Assembly (NCBI GenBank): GCA_964501925.1
Contig: CAZCTM010000013.1
Span: 1-52,828 of the forward strand
DNA: 52,828 nucleotides
Source of the DNA: CAYLYU01 sp964501925
Lineage (GTDB): Bacteria > Pseudomonadota > Zetaproteobacteria > Mariprofundales > Mariprofundaceae
Direction of reading: 5' to 3'
In this document: positions 43,283 through 51,363 of the stretch, piece by piece
How the letters are laid out: each line of letters starts with the position of its first letter
How positions within the stretch are numbered: position 1 is the stretch's first letter
Notes under the pieces: generated by a model
Databases searched by the model: none
The model's input: only the letters and a program-made list of their open reading frames with translations
Told to the model about the DNA's origin: nothing
Program-made: the position numbers and the translations under genes

Positions 43283-43642
43283 ATGAATGCAGAAAGCATC
43301 ATGAAACTTAGAAAGGTTACAGCCATTATCCGCGGCAATATGCTCGAAAAGGTGGAAACCGCATTGCAGGAGGCTGATGTTCACGCCTGCACTGTCTCCA
43401 CCGTCACGGGATTCGGTGAATATGCCAATTTCTACGCAAAAGATCACATGACCGAACATGCCCGCCTGGAAATCTTCATTGAACAAAACAGGGCGGAGGA
43501 AATAGCCCGGATCATTATGGAAGCTGCCCATGTTGGCCTTCCCGGGGATGGCATTGTTGCCATTCTCCCCGTGGAAAAACTGTTCAGCATCCGAACCAGG
43601 TCAGAGGCAACGCCTGAACCCATGAACGATCAATCCGAATAA
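43283..43642 (+). CDS. PII-family signalling protein
   Basis: A 119-residue PII-like protein. Seen: KLRKVTAIIRGNMLEKVETA, VSTVTGFGEYANFYAKDHMT, ARLEIFIEQNRAEEIARIIM, and GLPGDGIVAILPVEKLFSIR. The T-loop is short and lacks the uridylylated Tyr of GlnB/GlnK, and the last 10-15 residues are a polar tail. A PII subgroup tied by gene neighbourhood to heavy-metal RND pumps (PII-NG) is known, and this protein may belong to it. Position right after glutamate dehydrogenase suggests it senses 2-oxoglutarate or nucleotides for that enzyme, or metal for the island. Confidence 0.85.
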   Translation: MNAESIMKLRKVTAIIRGNMLEKVETALQEADVHACTVSTVTGFGEYANFYAKDHMTEHARLEIFIEQNRAEEIARIIMEAAHVGLPGDGIVAILPVEKLFSIRTRSEATPEPMNDQSE

Positions 43643-43658
43643 GCCAAGGAGATTCACC

Positions 43659-44123
43659 ATGATGAACAAAACCATTATCCCCCTTCAATTCCTTCTCCCA
43701 TTCCTTCTCATCCTTGGCTTCCCTGATTCAGCCACGGCAGATGACTCTCCCCGTCATCAGATGATCGATCATATGGATATCTACCTGGGTGTCATGCCAT
43801 CGGAGCTTGTCCTGGGACATCCAGCGATGCACCATGCCACCCCACCTCGCAAGCACCGCTATCATGTGCTGGTCGCGCTGTTTGACAGCAAAACGGGGAA
43901 TCGAATTACCAACGCTGAAATAAAAGCCAGGATCACAGGGCTGGGTGGTTTCTCCTCGAAGGAGAAAAAACTTGAATCCATGCATGTCGCCGACGCCCCC
44001 AGTTACGGAAGCTACTTTTTCATGCCCGATCCGGGGATGTACCGGATTCAGCTTGAGATCAGGCGACCGGACAGCAAGCGGACTTCGACAGCTGAATTCA
44101 TGTTCGAACGGCCCCGTGACTAG
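43659..44123 (+). CDS. Exported beta-sandwich-like protein
   Basis: A 154-residue periplasmic protein. Signal peptide to about residue 27 (SATA). Then a His/Met stretch (HQMIDHMDIYLGVMPSE, HPAMHHATPPRKHRYH) and a beta-rich domain: VLVALFDSKTGNRITNAEIK, GLGGFSSKEKKLESM, YGSYFFMPDPGMYRIQLEI. The layout is like YtkA-type domains and only distantly like paralogs A-C. Metal binding is inferred from His/Met content and place. Two adjacent ATGs follow AAGGAG; either could be used. Confidence 0.7.
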   Translation: MMNKTIIPLQFLLPFLLILGFPDSATADDSPRHQMIDHMDIYLGVMPSELVLGHPAMHHATPPRKHRYHVLVALFDSKTGNRITNAEIKARITGLGGFSSKEKKLESMHVADAPSYGSYFFMPDPGMYRIQLEIRRPDSKRTSTAEFMFERPRD

Positions 44124-44244
44124 GTGGATTCATGAATCCCCTTTCTGATCCGGAAATCAGGCCCTATCAAGAGGATGGTCGACACCTTGTGCTTGTTTGC
44201 CTGCGGCTGCACGGTCTTCGCCACTCACGAAAAAGGTGAGCCAG

Positions 44245-45942
44245 ATGAACCCCCTTGATGCCTTCACACGAACACAGCGCATCGCCTATTTTTCCATGGA
44301 GATCGCACTGCAAAACGAGATTCCCACCTACAGCGGCGGCCTGGGAGTTCTCGCCGGTGACACCATGCGCTCAGCCGCAGATCTGGAAATCCCCATGGTG
44401 GCGGTCAGCCTCGTCAGCCATGCCGGTTACTTCAACCAGGAGATCGATAAGCAGGGAAGGCAAATTGAACGCCCCTCCCCTTGGGAACCCTCGCACTGGG
44501 CAACCCAGCTTGAAGCCAAAGTTGCCGTTACCATTGAAGGCAGGTCGGTATGGATTGCCGGCTGGCTGTATGTTCTCAGCGGCCACATGAACGGTAAGGT
44601 GCCGGTCATTCTGCTTGATACGGATATTGATGAAAATCAGCCAGCCGACCGTGAGATCACACATTATCTCTATGGCGGTGATGAGACTTACCGGTTCAAG
44701 CAGGAAATTGTGTTGGGCATCGGTGGCATACGCATGTTGCAGGCCCTGGGATTTACATTGCGTCAGTATCACATGAATGAGGGGCATTCCGCCCTGCTGG
44801 CGCTGGAGCTGATCCGTCGGCATGCCTACCCTGAAGAGGATCTGAGACCCGGAGAGCATCCCTATGACATCCCCAAGGTCCGTGAAATGTGCGACTTCAC
44901 AACCCATACACCGGTGGAGGCCGGACAGGATCGCTTTTCCTACGATCTTGTGCTTCGGCTGCTCGGAGACTTCATCGACCTAGAGACGTTGAAATCCCTT
45001 GCGGGCCAGGAGCGATTGAACATGACATGCCTGGCCCTGAACCTGAGTGAATATGTCAACGGTGTCGCCAAACGGCACGCAGAGATATCCAAGCAACTTT
45101 TTCCCGGCTACCACGTACGAGCCGTCACCAATGGTGTCCATCCCTTTACCTGGGTTTGTCCCCCCTACCGACGACTTTACAACAATTATCTGCCTGGCTG
45201 GTGCCACGAGGCAGAGATTTTGGTGCGCGCCGAATGCTGCATCCCGGATGAAGCGGTCTGGGAGGCCCACGTGCAGGCCAAACAGAATCTGATTGACCTG
45301 ATTAGATCCATGACCGGCAAAGCCTTTCAACCGGAACTGCCCATACTTGGTTTTGCCCGTCGCATGACGGCCTACAAGCGTGCGGATCTGATGTTCAGCG
45401 ATCTATCACGGTTAAGGGAGATAGCAGACAGGCATCCATTCCAGATCGTCCTTGCCGGCAAGGCACATCCCAAAGATGAGATGGGCAAGATTCTGATCCG
45501 GCAGCTGCACGAGTACATGTGGCAGCTGTCCGACGCCATTAACATTGCTTTTTTGCCCAACTACGACATGGACATCGCTCTATCCATGGTCTCCGGTGTG
45601 GATGTCTGGCTGAATACGCCTCTCAGACCCATGGAGGCCTCTGGCACCAGCGGGATGAAGGCCACATTCAACGGTGTTCCCAATCTGTCCGTGCTTGACG
45701 GCTGGTGGATTGAAGGCTGCATCGAGGGTATTACTGGCTGGGCAATCGGCAACAATGTGGAGGATAACGGTGATGATGCCGTCTCATTCTATGAAAAGCT
45801 GGACACGGTCGTCCTGCCACTTTACTACACCGACCGAGCTGGCTGGATCGCTGTCATGAAAGGGGCAATCAGCAAGAATGCTTCCTTTTTCAACAGCCAT
45901 CGCATGATGCGCCGGTATGTGGCCGAGGCTTATGTCCGTTAA
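44245..45942 (+). CDS. glgP: Glycogen/alpha-glucan phosphorylase (short form)
   Basis: A 565-residue GT35 enzyme that releases glucose-1-phosphate from alpha-glucan. Seen: YFSMEIALQNEIPTYSGGLG, YHMNEGHSALLALE, FTTHTPVEAGQDRF, VTNGVHPFTW, LPNYDMDIALSMVSGVDVWL, and the PLP-lysine region EASGTSGMKATFNGVPN. This is the short archaeal/Thermotoga-like type, not the 800-residue MalP/GlgP type. ATG 44245 has AGGTGAG upstream. No other glycogen genes are nearby. Its position inside a metal island is unusual. Confidence 0.92.
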   Translation: MNPLDAFTRTQRIAYFSMEIALQNEIPTYSGGLGVLAGDTMRSAADLEIPMVAVSLVSHAGYFNQEIDKQGRQIERPSPWEPSHWATQLEAKVAVTIEGRSVWIAGWLYVLSGHMNGKVPVILLDTDIDENQPADREITHYLYGGDETYRFKQEIVLGIGGIRMLQALGFTLRQYHMNEGHSALLALELIRRHAYPEEDLRPGEHPYDIPKVREMCDFTTHTPVEAGQDRFSYDLVLRLLGDFIDLETLKSLAGQERLNMTCLALNLSEYVNGVAKRHAEISKQLFPGYHVRAVTNGVHPFTWVCPPYRRLYNNYLPGWCHEAEILVRAECCIPDEAVWEAHVQAKQNLIDLIRSMTGKAFQPELPILGFARRMTAYKRADLMFSDLSRLREIADRHPFQIVLAGKAHPKDEMGKILIRQLHEYMWQLSDAINIAFLPNYDMDIALSMVSGVDVWLNTPLRPMEASGTSGMKATFNGVPNLSVLDGWWIEGCIEGITGWAIGNNVEDNGDDAVSFYEKLDTVVLPLYYTDRAGWIAVMKGAISKNASFFNSHRMMRRYVAEAYVR

Positions 45943-46046
45943 GAGGCATGTGGCTTTTTCGTGCATGGCCCATTTGCTCACCAGGGGACAGATGAAACGG
46001 AGTGGTGCCATGAGCACCAGTGGGGAGTGGGCCGCGATGATTTCGA
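45943..46046. other. Short gap after glgP
   Basis: No terminator-like hairpin or promoter consensus seen. The gap with the small gene that follows reaches to 46247. Confidence 0.3.
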
Positions 46047-46232
46047 TTGAAGAGGAGCCGAAAATACGCATCCGACCAAGGGACAGGAGACACGGAACAT
46101 ATGTCCAAAGCAACATTGATCCGGACCATCCAGATTCAGGAAAGACACTCTCCATGCTTTGCTACAGCCTGGTGCAGGCCTGAATGGGGGATCTGTGACG
46201 CAAAAAAATATTTTCCGCATGATGGCGGATAA
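46047..46232 (+). CDS. Small SAP-like protein with Cys pair
   Basis: Up to 61 residues from TTG 46047, or 43 from ATG 46101. The core MSKATLIRTIQIQERHSPCF followed by ATAWCRPEWGICD resembles small proteobacterial proteins of the pattern xKxxLIRxIQxxEGxxxCFxTA...C, which have a SAP-like helix pair and a C-terminal Cys-rich end. Here the usual final CxWRxxC is missing and the usual EG reads ER, so the copy may be diverged or decaying. No function known. Confidence 0.45.
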   Translation: MKRSRKYASDQGTGDTEHMSKATLIRTIQIQERHSPCFATAWCRPEWGICDAKKYFPHDGG

Positions 46233-46247
46233 GATAAGGATGGGACG

Positions 46248-46706
46248 ATGAAGAAAAACATTTCCATGCTGATGGCGGCAATTTTACTGGCCTCCTGTTC
46301 GACACTGGCATATGACCAACGGACCGGCCATGAAGATGATGCCGGATTAGCCCAAATTACGGGTCATGAAAAGGGAGTCATGGTCCGGGAGGGCATCAAA
46401 GGGGGATTTGAGGTTATTTTTAACGTGATGCGAGTGCCGGAAGACATGGCCAGAGACAAGGATGACTACCACCTCATGGTGAGCATCCAGAAAGATGGCA
46501 AGGTACTCCACCCATTGCACGTTCACTCAAGGGTCAGGCACCCGAATGGCACGGTTGATCAGGCAGACATGACACGGGTTGGAAACTGGTACATGGCGCG
46601 CTATAACCTCAGCCATGAACAGGGAAGGCACTGGATCACCGTGCAGTTCGATGTCAGCGGAACGAAGTATTCAACCGGAATTTATTTCCCGGAAAACGGT
46701 TTTTAA
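46248..46706 (+). CDS. Lipoprotein paralog C of the 35041/40815 family
   Basis: A 152-residue lipoprotein with a SC lipobox (AAILLASCSTLA). The domain matches paralogs A and B: FEVIFNVMRV, YHLMVSIQKDGKVLHPLHVH, SRVRHPNGTVDQADMTRVGN, WYMARYNLSHEQGRHWITVQ, GIYFPENGF. His residues lie at HPLHVHS and HEQGRH. As a lipoprotein it would be fixed to the membrane, whereas A is soluble. AAGGATGGG precedes the ATG. The function is inferred to be metal related from location. Confidence 0.7.
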   Translation: MKKNISMLMAAILLASCSTLAYDQRTGHEDDAGLAQITGHEKGVMVREGIKGGFEVIFNVMRVPEDMARDKDDYHLMVSIQKDGKVLHPLHVHSRVRHPNGTVDQADMTRVGNWYMARYNLSHEQGRHWITVQFDVSGTKYSTGIYFPENGF

Positions 46707-46879
46707 AAGTGCTTTCCGGAAAATGAACATAAAACATATCCCCATTCACGGTTGCGTATCCGGCCGCTTGCCCGTCGGCTGCATATGTGTGTGATTTTTG
46801 ATGAGGGATTGAAGGCAATTCACCCGGCCTGCAAAAGGGTTTACCGGATGGATGAGGATATCCGGGCGCGGATGCCTTT

Positions 46880-48034
46880 GTGAAAAGAGTCGAAGGGAAC
46901 CGCCACTCAAAGGAAGTTATTCATATCAGCGGGGCTGGTCCGGCCGGACTGGCTGCTGCGATTACCATCGCAAAGTCCGGCAGAAAGGCCATCGTCTATG
47001 AACGCAAGACAACAACAGGAACCCGTTTCCACAACGATTGTCAAGGTCTGGAAAACTGGACGACGAGGAATGATGTCCTGGATGAGCTTGCGCATGCCGG
47101 AATTGAACCGGGCTTTCAATATCACCCCTTCCGGACACTCAGTATCTTCGATGCCAACGGGAAACCGCATCGTTACAAGAGCAAGGAACCATTGTTTTAT
47201 CTCGTGCGACGAGGGCCGGCGGAAAAAACGCTAGACACATATCTGAGGAGTGAGGCCGAGAAACTGGGAGTTGAGTTCCATTTCGGAACCTTCATACGCA
47301 AACTGCCGCAAGGAGGCATTGTGGCGGAAGGTCCCAAGGGAGGCGACGTTATTGCCACAGGCTATGTTTTTGAAACAGACATGGAGACCGGGGCCTACGC
47401 TGCATATGGCGAACGACTTGCCCCGGGGGGTTATGCCTACCTGCTTGTCCATGAAGGATACGGCACCCTGGCGACCTGTCTGTTTCGTGACTTTCACAAT
47501 GAGTCGGTCTATGTCCAGCGTTGTCTAGACTTCTTTCAGGAAAAACTCGGACTAAGCATGTTTCATGAAAGGCGTTTTGGCGGTCTGGGAAATGTCCTGT
47601 ATCCAAGAACTGCTGTGAAGCGCAACATACTTTTTGCAGGGGAGGCTGCCGGTTTTCAGGATGCGCTTTGGGGGTTCGGCATGCGCTATGCAATCCTGTC
47701 CGGCCATTTGGCGGCACGTGCCCTTCTGACCAAAAAACCCCTATCCTATGACTCGATGTGGAAAAGCAGGTTTGGCGGTATCCTCAAGGCCGGAATCGTC
47801 AATCGCTGGCGCTTCAACCATTTCTCGGATAGCGATTACTGCAGGTTACTCGCCGATGCAGACCGTGAGCCGGATATACGGGACTGGATGCACCGCCAGT
47901 GTCGTGCCAGCTATCTGAAAACAATGATCTTTCCCCTTGCTGCCCAGCGCATTGTCTCGGCCCGGAAGCAGCCTGTGTGCCCAAAGAAGGGATGTGACTG
48001 CACATGGTGCCGGTGCAGACACGCGACAAGATAG
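46880..48034 (+). CDS. FAD-dependent oxidoreductase with Cys-rich tail
   Basis: A 384-residue flavoprotein of the geranylgeranyl-reductase/monooxygenase-like group. FAD fold at the N-terminus: VIHISGAGPAGLAAAITIAK and VYERKTTTG; second FAD motif NILFAGEAAGFQDALWGFGM, followed by AILSGHLAARAL. The C-terminal end carries clustered cysteines (CPKKGCDCTWCRCRH, about 367-381). The substrate is unknown. GTG start. The gene ends 36 bases before the copper ATPase gene, so metal-linked redox chemistry is possible but only inferred. Confidence 0.8.
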   Translation: MKRVEGNRHSKEVIHISGAGPAGLAAAITIAKSGRKAIVYERKTTTGTRFHNDCQGLENWTTRNDVLDELAHAGIEPGFQYHPFRTLSIFDANGKPHRYKSKEPLFYLVRRGPAEKTLDTYLRSEAEKLGVEFHFGTFIRKLPQGGIVAEGPKGGDVIATGYVFETDMETGAYAAYGERLAPGGYAYLLVHEGYGTLATCLFRDFHNESVYVQRCLDFFQEKLGLSMFHERRFGGLGNVLYPRTAVKRNILFAGEAAGFQDALWGFGMRYAILSGHLAARALLTKKPLSYDSMWKSRFGGILKAGIVNRWRFNHFSDSDYCRLLADADREPDIRDWMHRQCRASYLKTMIFPLAAQRIVSARKQPVCPKKGCDCTWCRCRHATR

Positions 48035-48070
48035 GGGGTTGAATAAAATGGACAGGGCTGGAGGTTTGCC

Positions 48071-50905
48071 ATGAGTATCGATCCTGTATGCGGAATGACT
48101 CTCGACAAGAAAAGTGCATACCAATCGGAATATGAAGGTGTGCAATGGCAGTTCTGCAGCAATCAGTGCCTGGAAAAGTTCAAGGCCAGTCCGGAGCATT
48201 ACACCATTGATCCGGTATGCGATATGGTGGTCAAACCTGAATCGCCATACCGCGCATCCTACAAGGATGAAGGTTATCGCTTCTGCAGCAATGCATGTCT
48301 GAACAAATTCAAGTCCAATCCTTCGCAGTACGTCCATGAACCGGATACGGATCCGGTCTGCGGCATGAAAGTAGCCAAGGACAGCCCCTTTGAGCGCACG
48401 TTCCGGGGTGTCGATTACCGCTTCTGCAGCAAGCATTGCATGGAGAGGTTTGGCCAGTCCCCGGAAGACTATATGGGAGACGATTTCACGTTTGATCCGG
48501 TCTGCGGAATGAAGGTCAGCCGGGCATCCCGAAATCATGTGGAACATGCGGGCCATGACTATTATTTCTGCTCTGAACACTGCGTGAATAAATTCACGGC
48601 CGATCCTGCTGCGTTTCAGGGCAAGGACAAGCCCGAGGAGAAGCCTCAAAGAGGCAAACCTGCCGCCCCGGAGGATGCCGGGGCAATGTATTTCTGTCCC
48701 ATGTGTCCTGGCCAGGAACAGAAAGGCCCGGGGATTTGCAAGCAGTGTGGCATGGCACTGGAACCTGTCGCGGCTCCCACTACCTCTCAAAAAACCGAAT
48801 ATTTCTGTCCAATGCATCCTGAGATCGTGAGCGATCGCCCGGGAAACTGCCCTAAGTGTGGTATGGCACTGGAAGCACGCACAACGAGCCTCGAGGAGGA
48901 AAATCCGGAACTGGAGGATATGAGCCGTCGCTTCAGGATCAGCTCAATCCTGGCGGTTCCGGTATTCGTCCTGGCAATGGTGGCCGATCTTGCCCCTTCC
49001 TGGCTTCCCTCGCCCTTGACGATGGGCACCGTCCAGTGGATTGAGTTTGTTCTGGCAACACCTGTAGTGCTATGGGGTGGCTGGCCATTTTTTGAGCGCT
49101 TCGTTCTGTCACTGAAAACATGGAATCTGAACATGTTCACGCTGATCGGCCTGGGTGTCGGTGTGGCCTGGCTTTATAGCGTGATTGCGCTCCTGATGCC
49201 TGACATTTTTCCGCCAGTGATGCAGATGGAAGGCGGTCTGGTTGACGTCTATTTTGAGGCTGCAGCCGTGATCACCGCTTTGGTCCTGCTTGGACAGGTT
49301 CTGGAACTGCGGGCACGTTCACGGACCAATGAAGCAATCAGGCTTCTGCTCGGCATGGCTCCGAAGACCGCCCGTCGTGTATATCCTGACGGAACCGAAG
49401 CGGATGTGCCCCTGGAGGAGGTTCAGCCGGGTGATGTGCTCCGGATTCGCCCCGGAGAAAAAATCCCCGTTGATGGTGTGGTGGTGGAAGGCGAGAGTCA
49501 CGTCGATGAGTCCATGGTTACCGGAGAACCGGTTCCGGTAGAGAAATCCGAGGGCGCAAAACTTATTGGCGCCACAGTTAATGGCAACGGAACACTGCTG
49601 ATGCGGGCCGAAAAGGTCGGAGCGGACACGCTGCTTGCCCAGATTGTCAACATGGTTGCAGAGGCCCAGCGCTCTCGTGCCCCCATTCAGAAGATGGCGG
49701 ATACCGTGGCTGGCTATTTTGTCCCCACCGTTATCGGAATCGCCCTGATCACCTTTGCGGTATGGCTTTCCATCGGACCTGAACCACGGCTCGCCCATGC
49801 CATTGTCAACGCCGTAGCTGTTCTGATCATCGCCTGCCCCTGTGCCCTCGGCCTGGCCACCCCAATCTCAATCATGGTCGGCACCGGGCGAGGCGCCACG
49901 GCCGGCGTTCTGATAAAAAATGCCGAGGCTCTGGAAATCATGGAGAAGGTGGATGCATTGGTCGTGGATAAAACGGGGACCCTGACCGAGGGGAAACCGG
50001 CCCTGACCACGGTGATGACAGCAGATGGCATGCGTGAAGATCAGGTCCTGCAGATGGCAGCCAGCCTGGAGCGTGCCAGCGAACATCCCCTTGCCGAGGC
50101 CATAGTTCGTGCGGCAAACGAACGGGGCCTCAAACTCGAGGCCGTGCAGAACTTTACGGCCATCACGGGAAAGGGGGTGCGTGCGGCCATCGGGGACAAA
50201 ACCATCCTGCTCGGCAATGCAACGCTGATGGAGGACAACTCCATCGATATCGATGTGGTCGAATCCACGGTCAGGAAACACCAGCTTGATGGCGAAACGG
50301 TGATGTACCTTGCGGTAAATAAAAGACTGGCGGGTCTCCTGGGCGTCTCTGATCCCGTCAAGGAATCCACTCCGGATGCGATCAGGCAGTTGCATGAAGA
50401 GGGTATCGAGGTGGTGATGCTGACCGGAGACAATCGGAACACTGCAGCCGCGGTGGCCACCAAACTGGGCATCGACCGCTTCGAGGCCGAGGTGCTACCC
50501 GACCAGAAAGCCGCCGTCGTCAAGAAACTGCAGGAAGAAGGCAAGATCGTGGCCATGGCGGGAGACGGAATTAACGACGCCCCCGCTTTGGCATCCGCCC
50601 ATGTGGGCATTGCCATGGGAACAGGCACGGACGTCGCCATGGAATCGGCAGGTGTGACGCTCGTGAAAGGTGATTTGCGCGGCATTGTGCGAGCACGCAG
50701 GCTCTCCCGGGCCACCATGAAAAACATCCGCCAGAATCTTTTCTTCGCCTTTATCTACAACTCTCTCGGTGTGCCAATCGCTGCCGGCGTCCTCTATCCC
50801 GTTTTCGGACTTCTCCTGTCCCCCATCATTGCTGCCGCAGCCATGAGTTTCTCCTCGGTCTCAGTCATCACCAATGCTTTAAGGTTGCGACGGGTACGGC
50901 TGTAG
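48071..50905 (+). CDS. copA: Copper/silver P1B-type ATPase with four YHS and two HMBD domains
   Basis: A 944-residue exporter. The N-terminus has four YHS domains: about 4-45, 47-87, 93-135 and 141-182 (DPVCGM or DPVCDM, then FCSNQC, FCSNAC, FCSKHC, FCSEHC). Two heavy-metal-binding domains follow at 207-232 (YFCPMCPG...CKQCGM) and 243-268 (YFCPMHPE...CPKCGM). The ATPase core has TGEP, the CPC transport motif at 589-591, phospho-acceptor Asp633 in DKTGTL, SEHPLAEAI and GDGINDAP. No GMxCxxC HMA domain is present. The pump would export Cu+ or Ag+ to the periplasm, where Cus proteins take over. Confidence 0.94.
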   Translation: MSIDPVCGMTLDKKSAYQSEYEGVQWQFCSNQCLEKFKASPEHYTIDPVCDMVVKPESPYRASYKDEGYRFCSNACLNKFKSNPSQYVHEPDTDPVCGMKVAKDSPFERTFRGVDYRFCSKHCMERFGQSPEDYMGDDFTFDPVCGMKVSRASRNHVEHAGHDYYFCSEHCVNKFTADPAAFQGKDKPEEKPQRGKPAAPEDAGAMYFCPMCPGQEQKGPGICKQCGMALEPVAAPTTSQKTEYFCPMHPEIVSDRPGNCPKCGMALEARTTSLEEENPELEDMSRRFRISSILAVPVFVLAMVADLAPSWLPSPLTMGTVQWIEFVLATPVVLWGGWPFFERFVLSLKTWNLNMFTLIGLGVGVAWLYSVIALLMPDIFPPVMQMEGGLVDVYFEAAAVITALVLLGQVLELRARSRTNEAIRLLLGMAPKTARRVYPDGTEADVPLEEVQPGDVLRIRPGEKIPVDGVVVEGESHVDESMVTGEPVPVEKSEGAKLIGATVNGNGTLLMRAEKVGADTLLAQIVNMVAEAQRSRAPIQKMADTVAGYFVPTVIGIALITFAVWLSIGPEPRLAHAIVNAVAVLIIACPCALGLATPISIMVGTGRGATAGVLIKNAEALEIMEKVDALVVDKTGTLTEGKPALTTVMTADGMREDQVLQMAASLERASEHPLAEAIVRAANERGLKLEAVQNFTAITGKGVRAAIGDKTILLGNATLMEDNSIDIDVVESTVRKHQLDGETVMYLAVNKRLAGLLGVSDPVKESTPDAIRQLHEEGIEVVMLTGDNRNTAAAVATKLGIDRFEAEVLPDQKAAVVKKLQEEGKIVAMAGDGINDAPALASAHVGIAMGTGTDVAMESAGVTLVKGDLRGIVRARRLSRATMKNIRQNLFFAFIYNSLGVPIAAGVLYPVFGLLLSPIIAAAAMSFSSVSVITNALRLRRVRL

Positions 50906-50920
50906 GCAATCCGGGGCACA

Positions 50921-51304
50921 TCAATCCTCCCGGATCAGCTCTATCCTGTAGCCGTCAGGATCCTCCACAAAAGCGATCACCGTGCTTCCGTGCCGCATGG
51001 GACCAGGCGCACGCACGATTCTGCCTCCACGTTCACTGATCTCCTTGCAAACCCGATGGATGTCACTGACACCAATGGCAATGTGGCCAAAACCATCGCC
51101 AAGATCATAATGAGCGGTATCCCAGTTATGAGTTAATTCGATGCATGCAGCTTCCGATTCATCGGCATAACCGACAAAGGCGAGGGTAAATCTCCCGGCC
51201 GGATAATCCTTGCGGCGGAGCAAGCGCATCCCTAACACCTGTGTGTAAAACCGGACAGATTGTTCCAGATCACCAACCCGAATCATGGTATGAAGCAGTC
51301 GCAT
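50921..51304 (-). CDS. gloA: Lactoylglutathione lyase (glyoxalase I)
   Basis: A 127-residue metalloenzyme that converts the methylglyoxal-glutathione adduct to lactoylglutathione. The metal ligands line up with E. coli GloA: His5 (RLLHTMIRV), Glu in ACIELTHNW, His in GFGHIAIGV, and Glu near the end in GYRIELI. Typical motifs FYTQVLGMRLLRRKDYPAG and DPDGYRIEL. Normal length (E. coli 135). Convergent with copA, divergent from the oxidoreductase gene. Confidence 0.95.
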   Translation of the reverse strand: MRLLHTMIRVGDLEQSVRFYTQVLGMRLLRRKDYPAGRFTLAFVGYADESEAACIELTHNWDTAHYDLGDGFGHIAIGVSDIHRVCKEISERGGRIVRAPGPMRHGSTVIAFVEDPDGYRIELIRED

Positions 51305-51363
51305 GGTTCACCTCCCGTGTTGCATCTAGCCTAACATGCGCACACGACATACGCTTATACGGG

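Noticed and set aside
45917..46183. 88-codon frame spanning the end of glgP and the gap
   Set aside because: It starts inside glgP in another frame, has no ribosome site, and conflicts with the SAP-like small frame that has recognisable residues.
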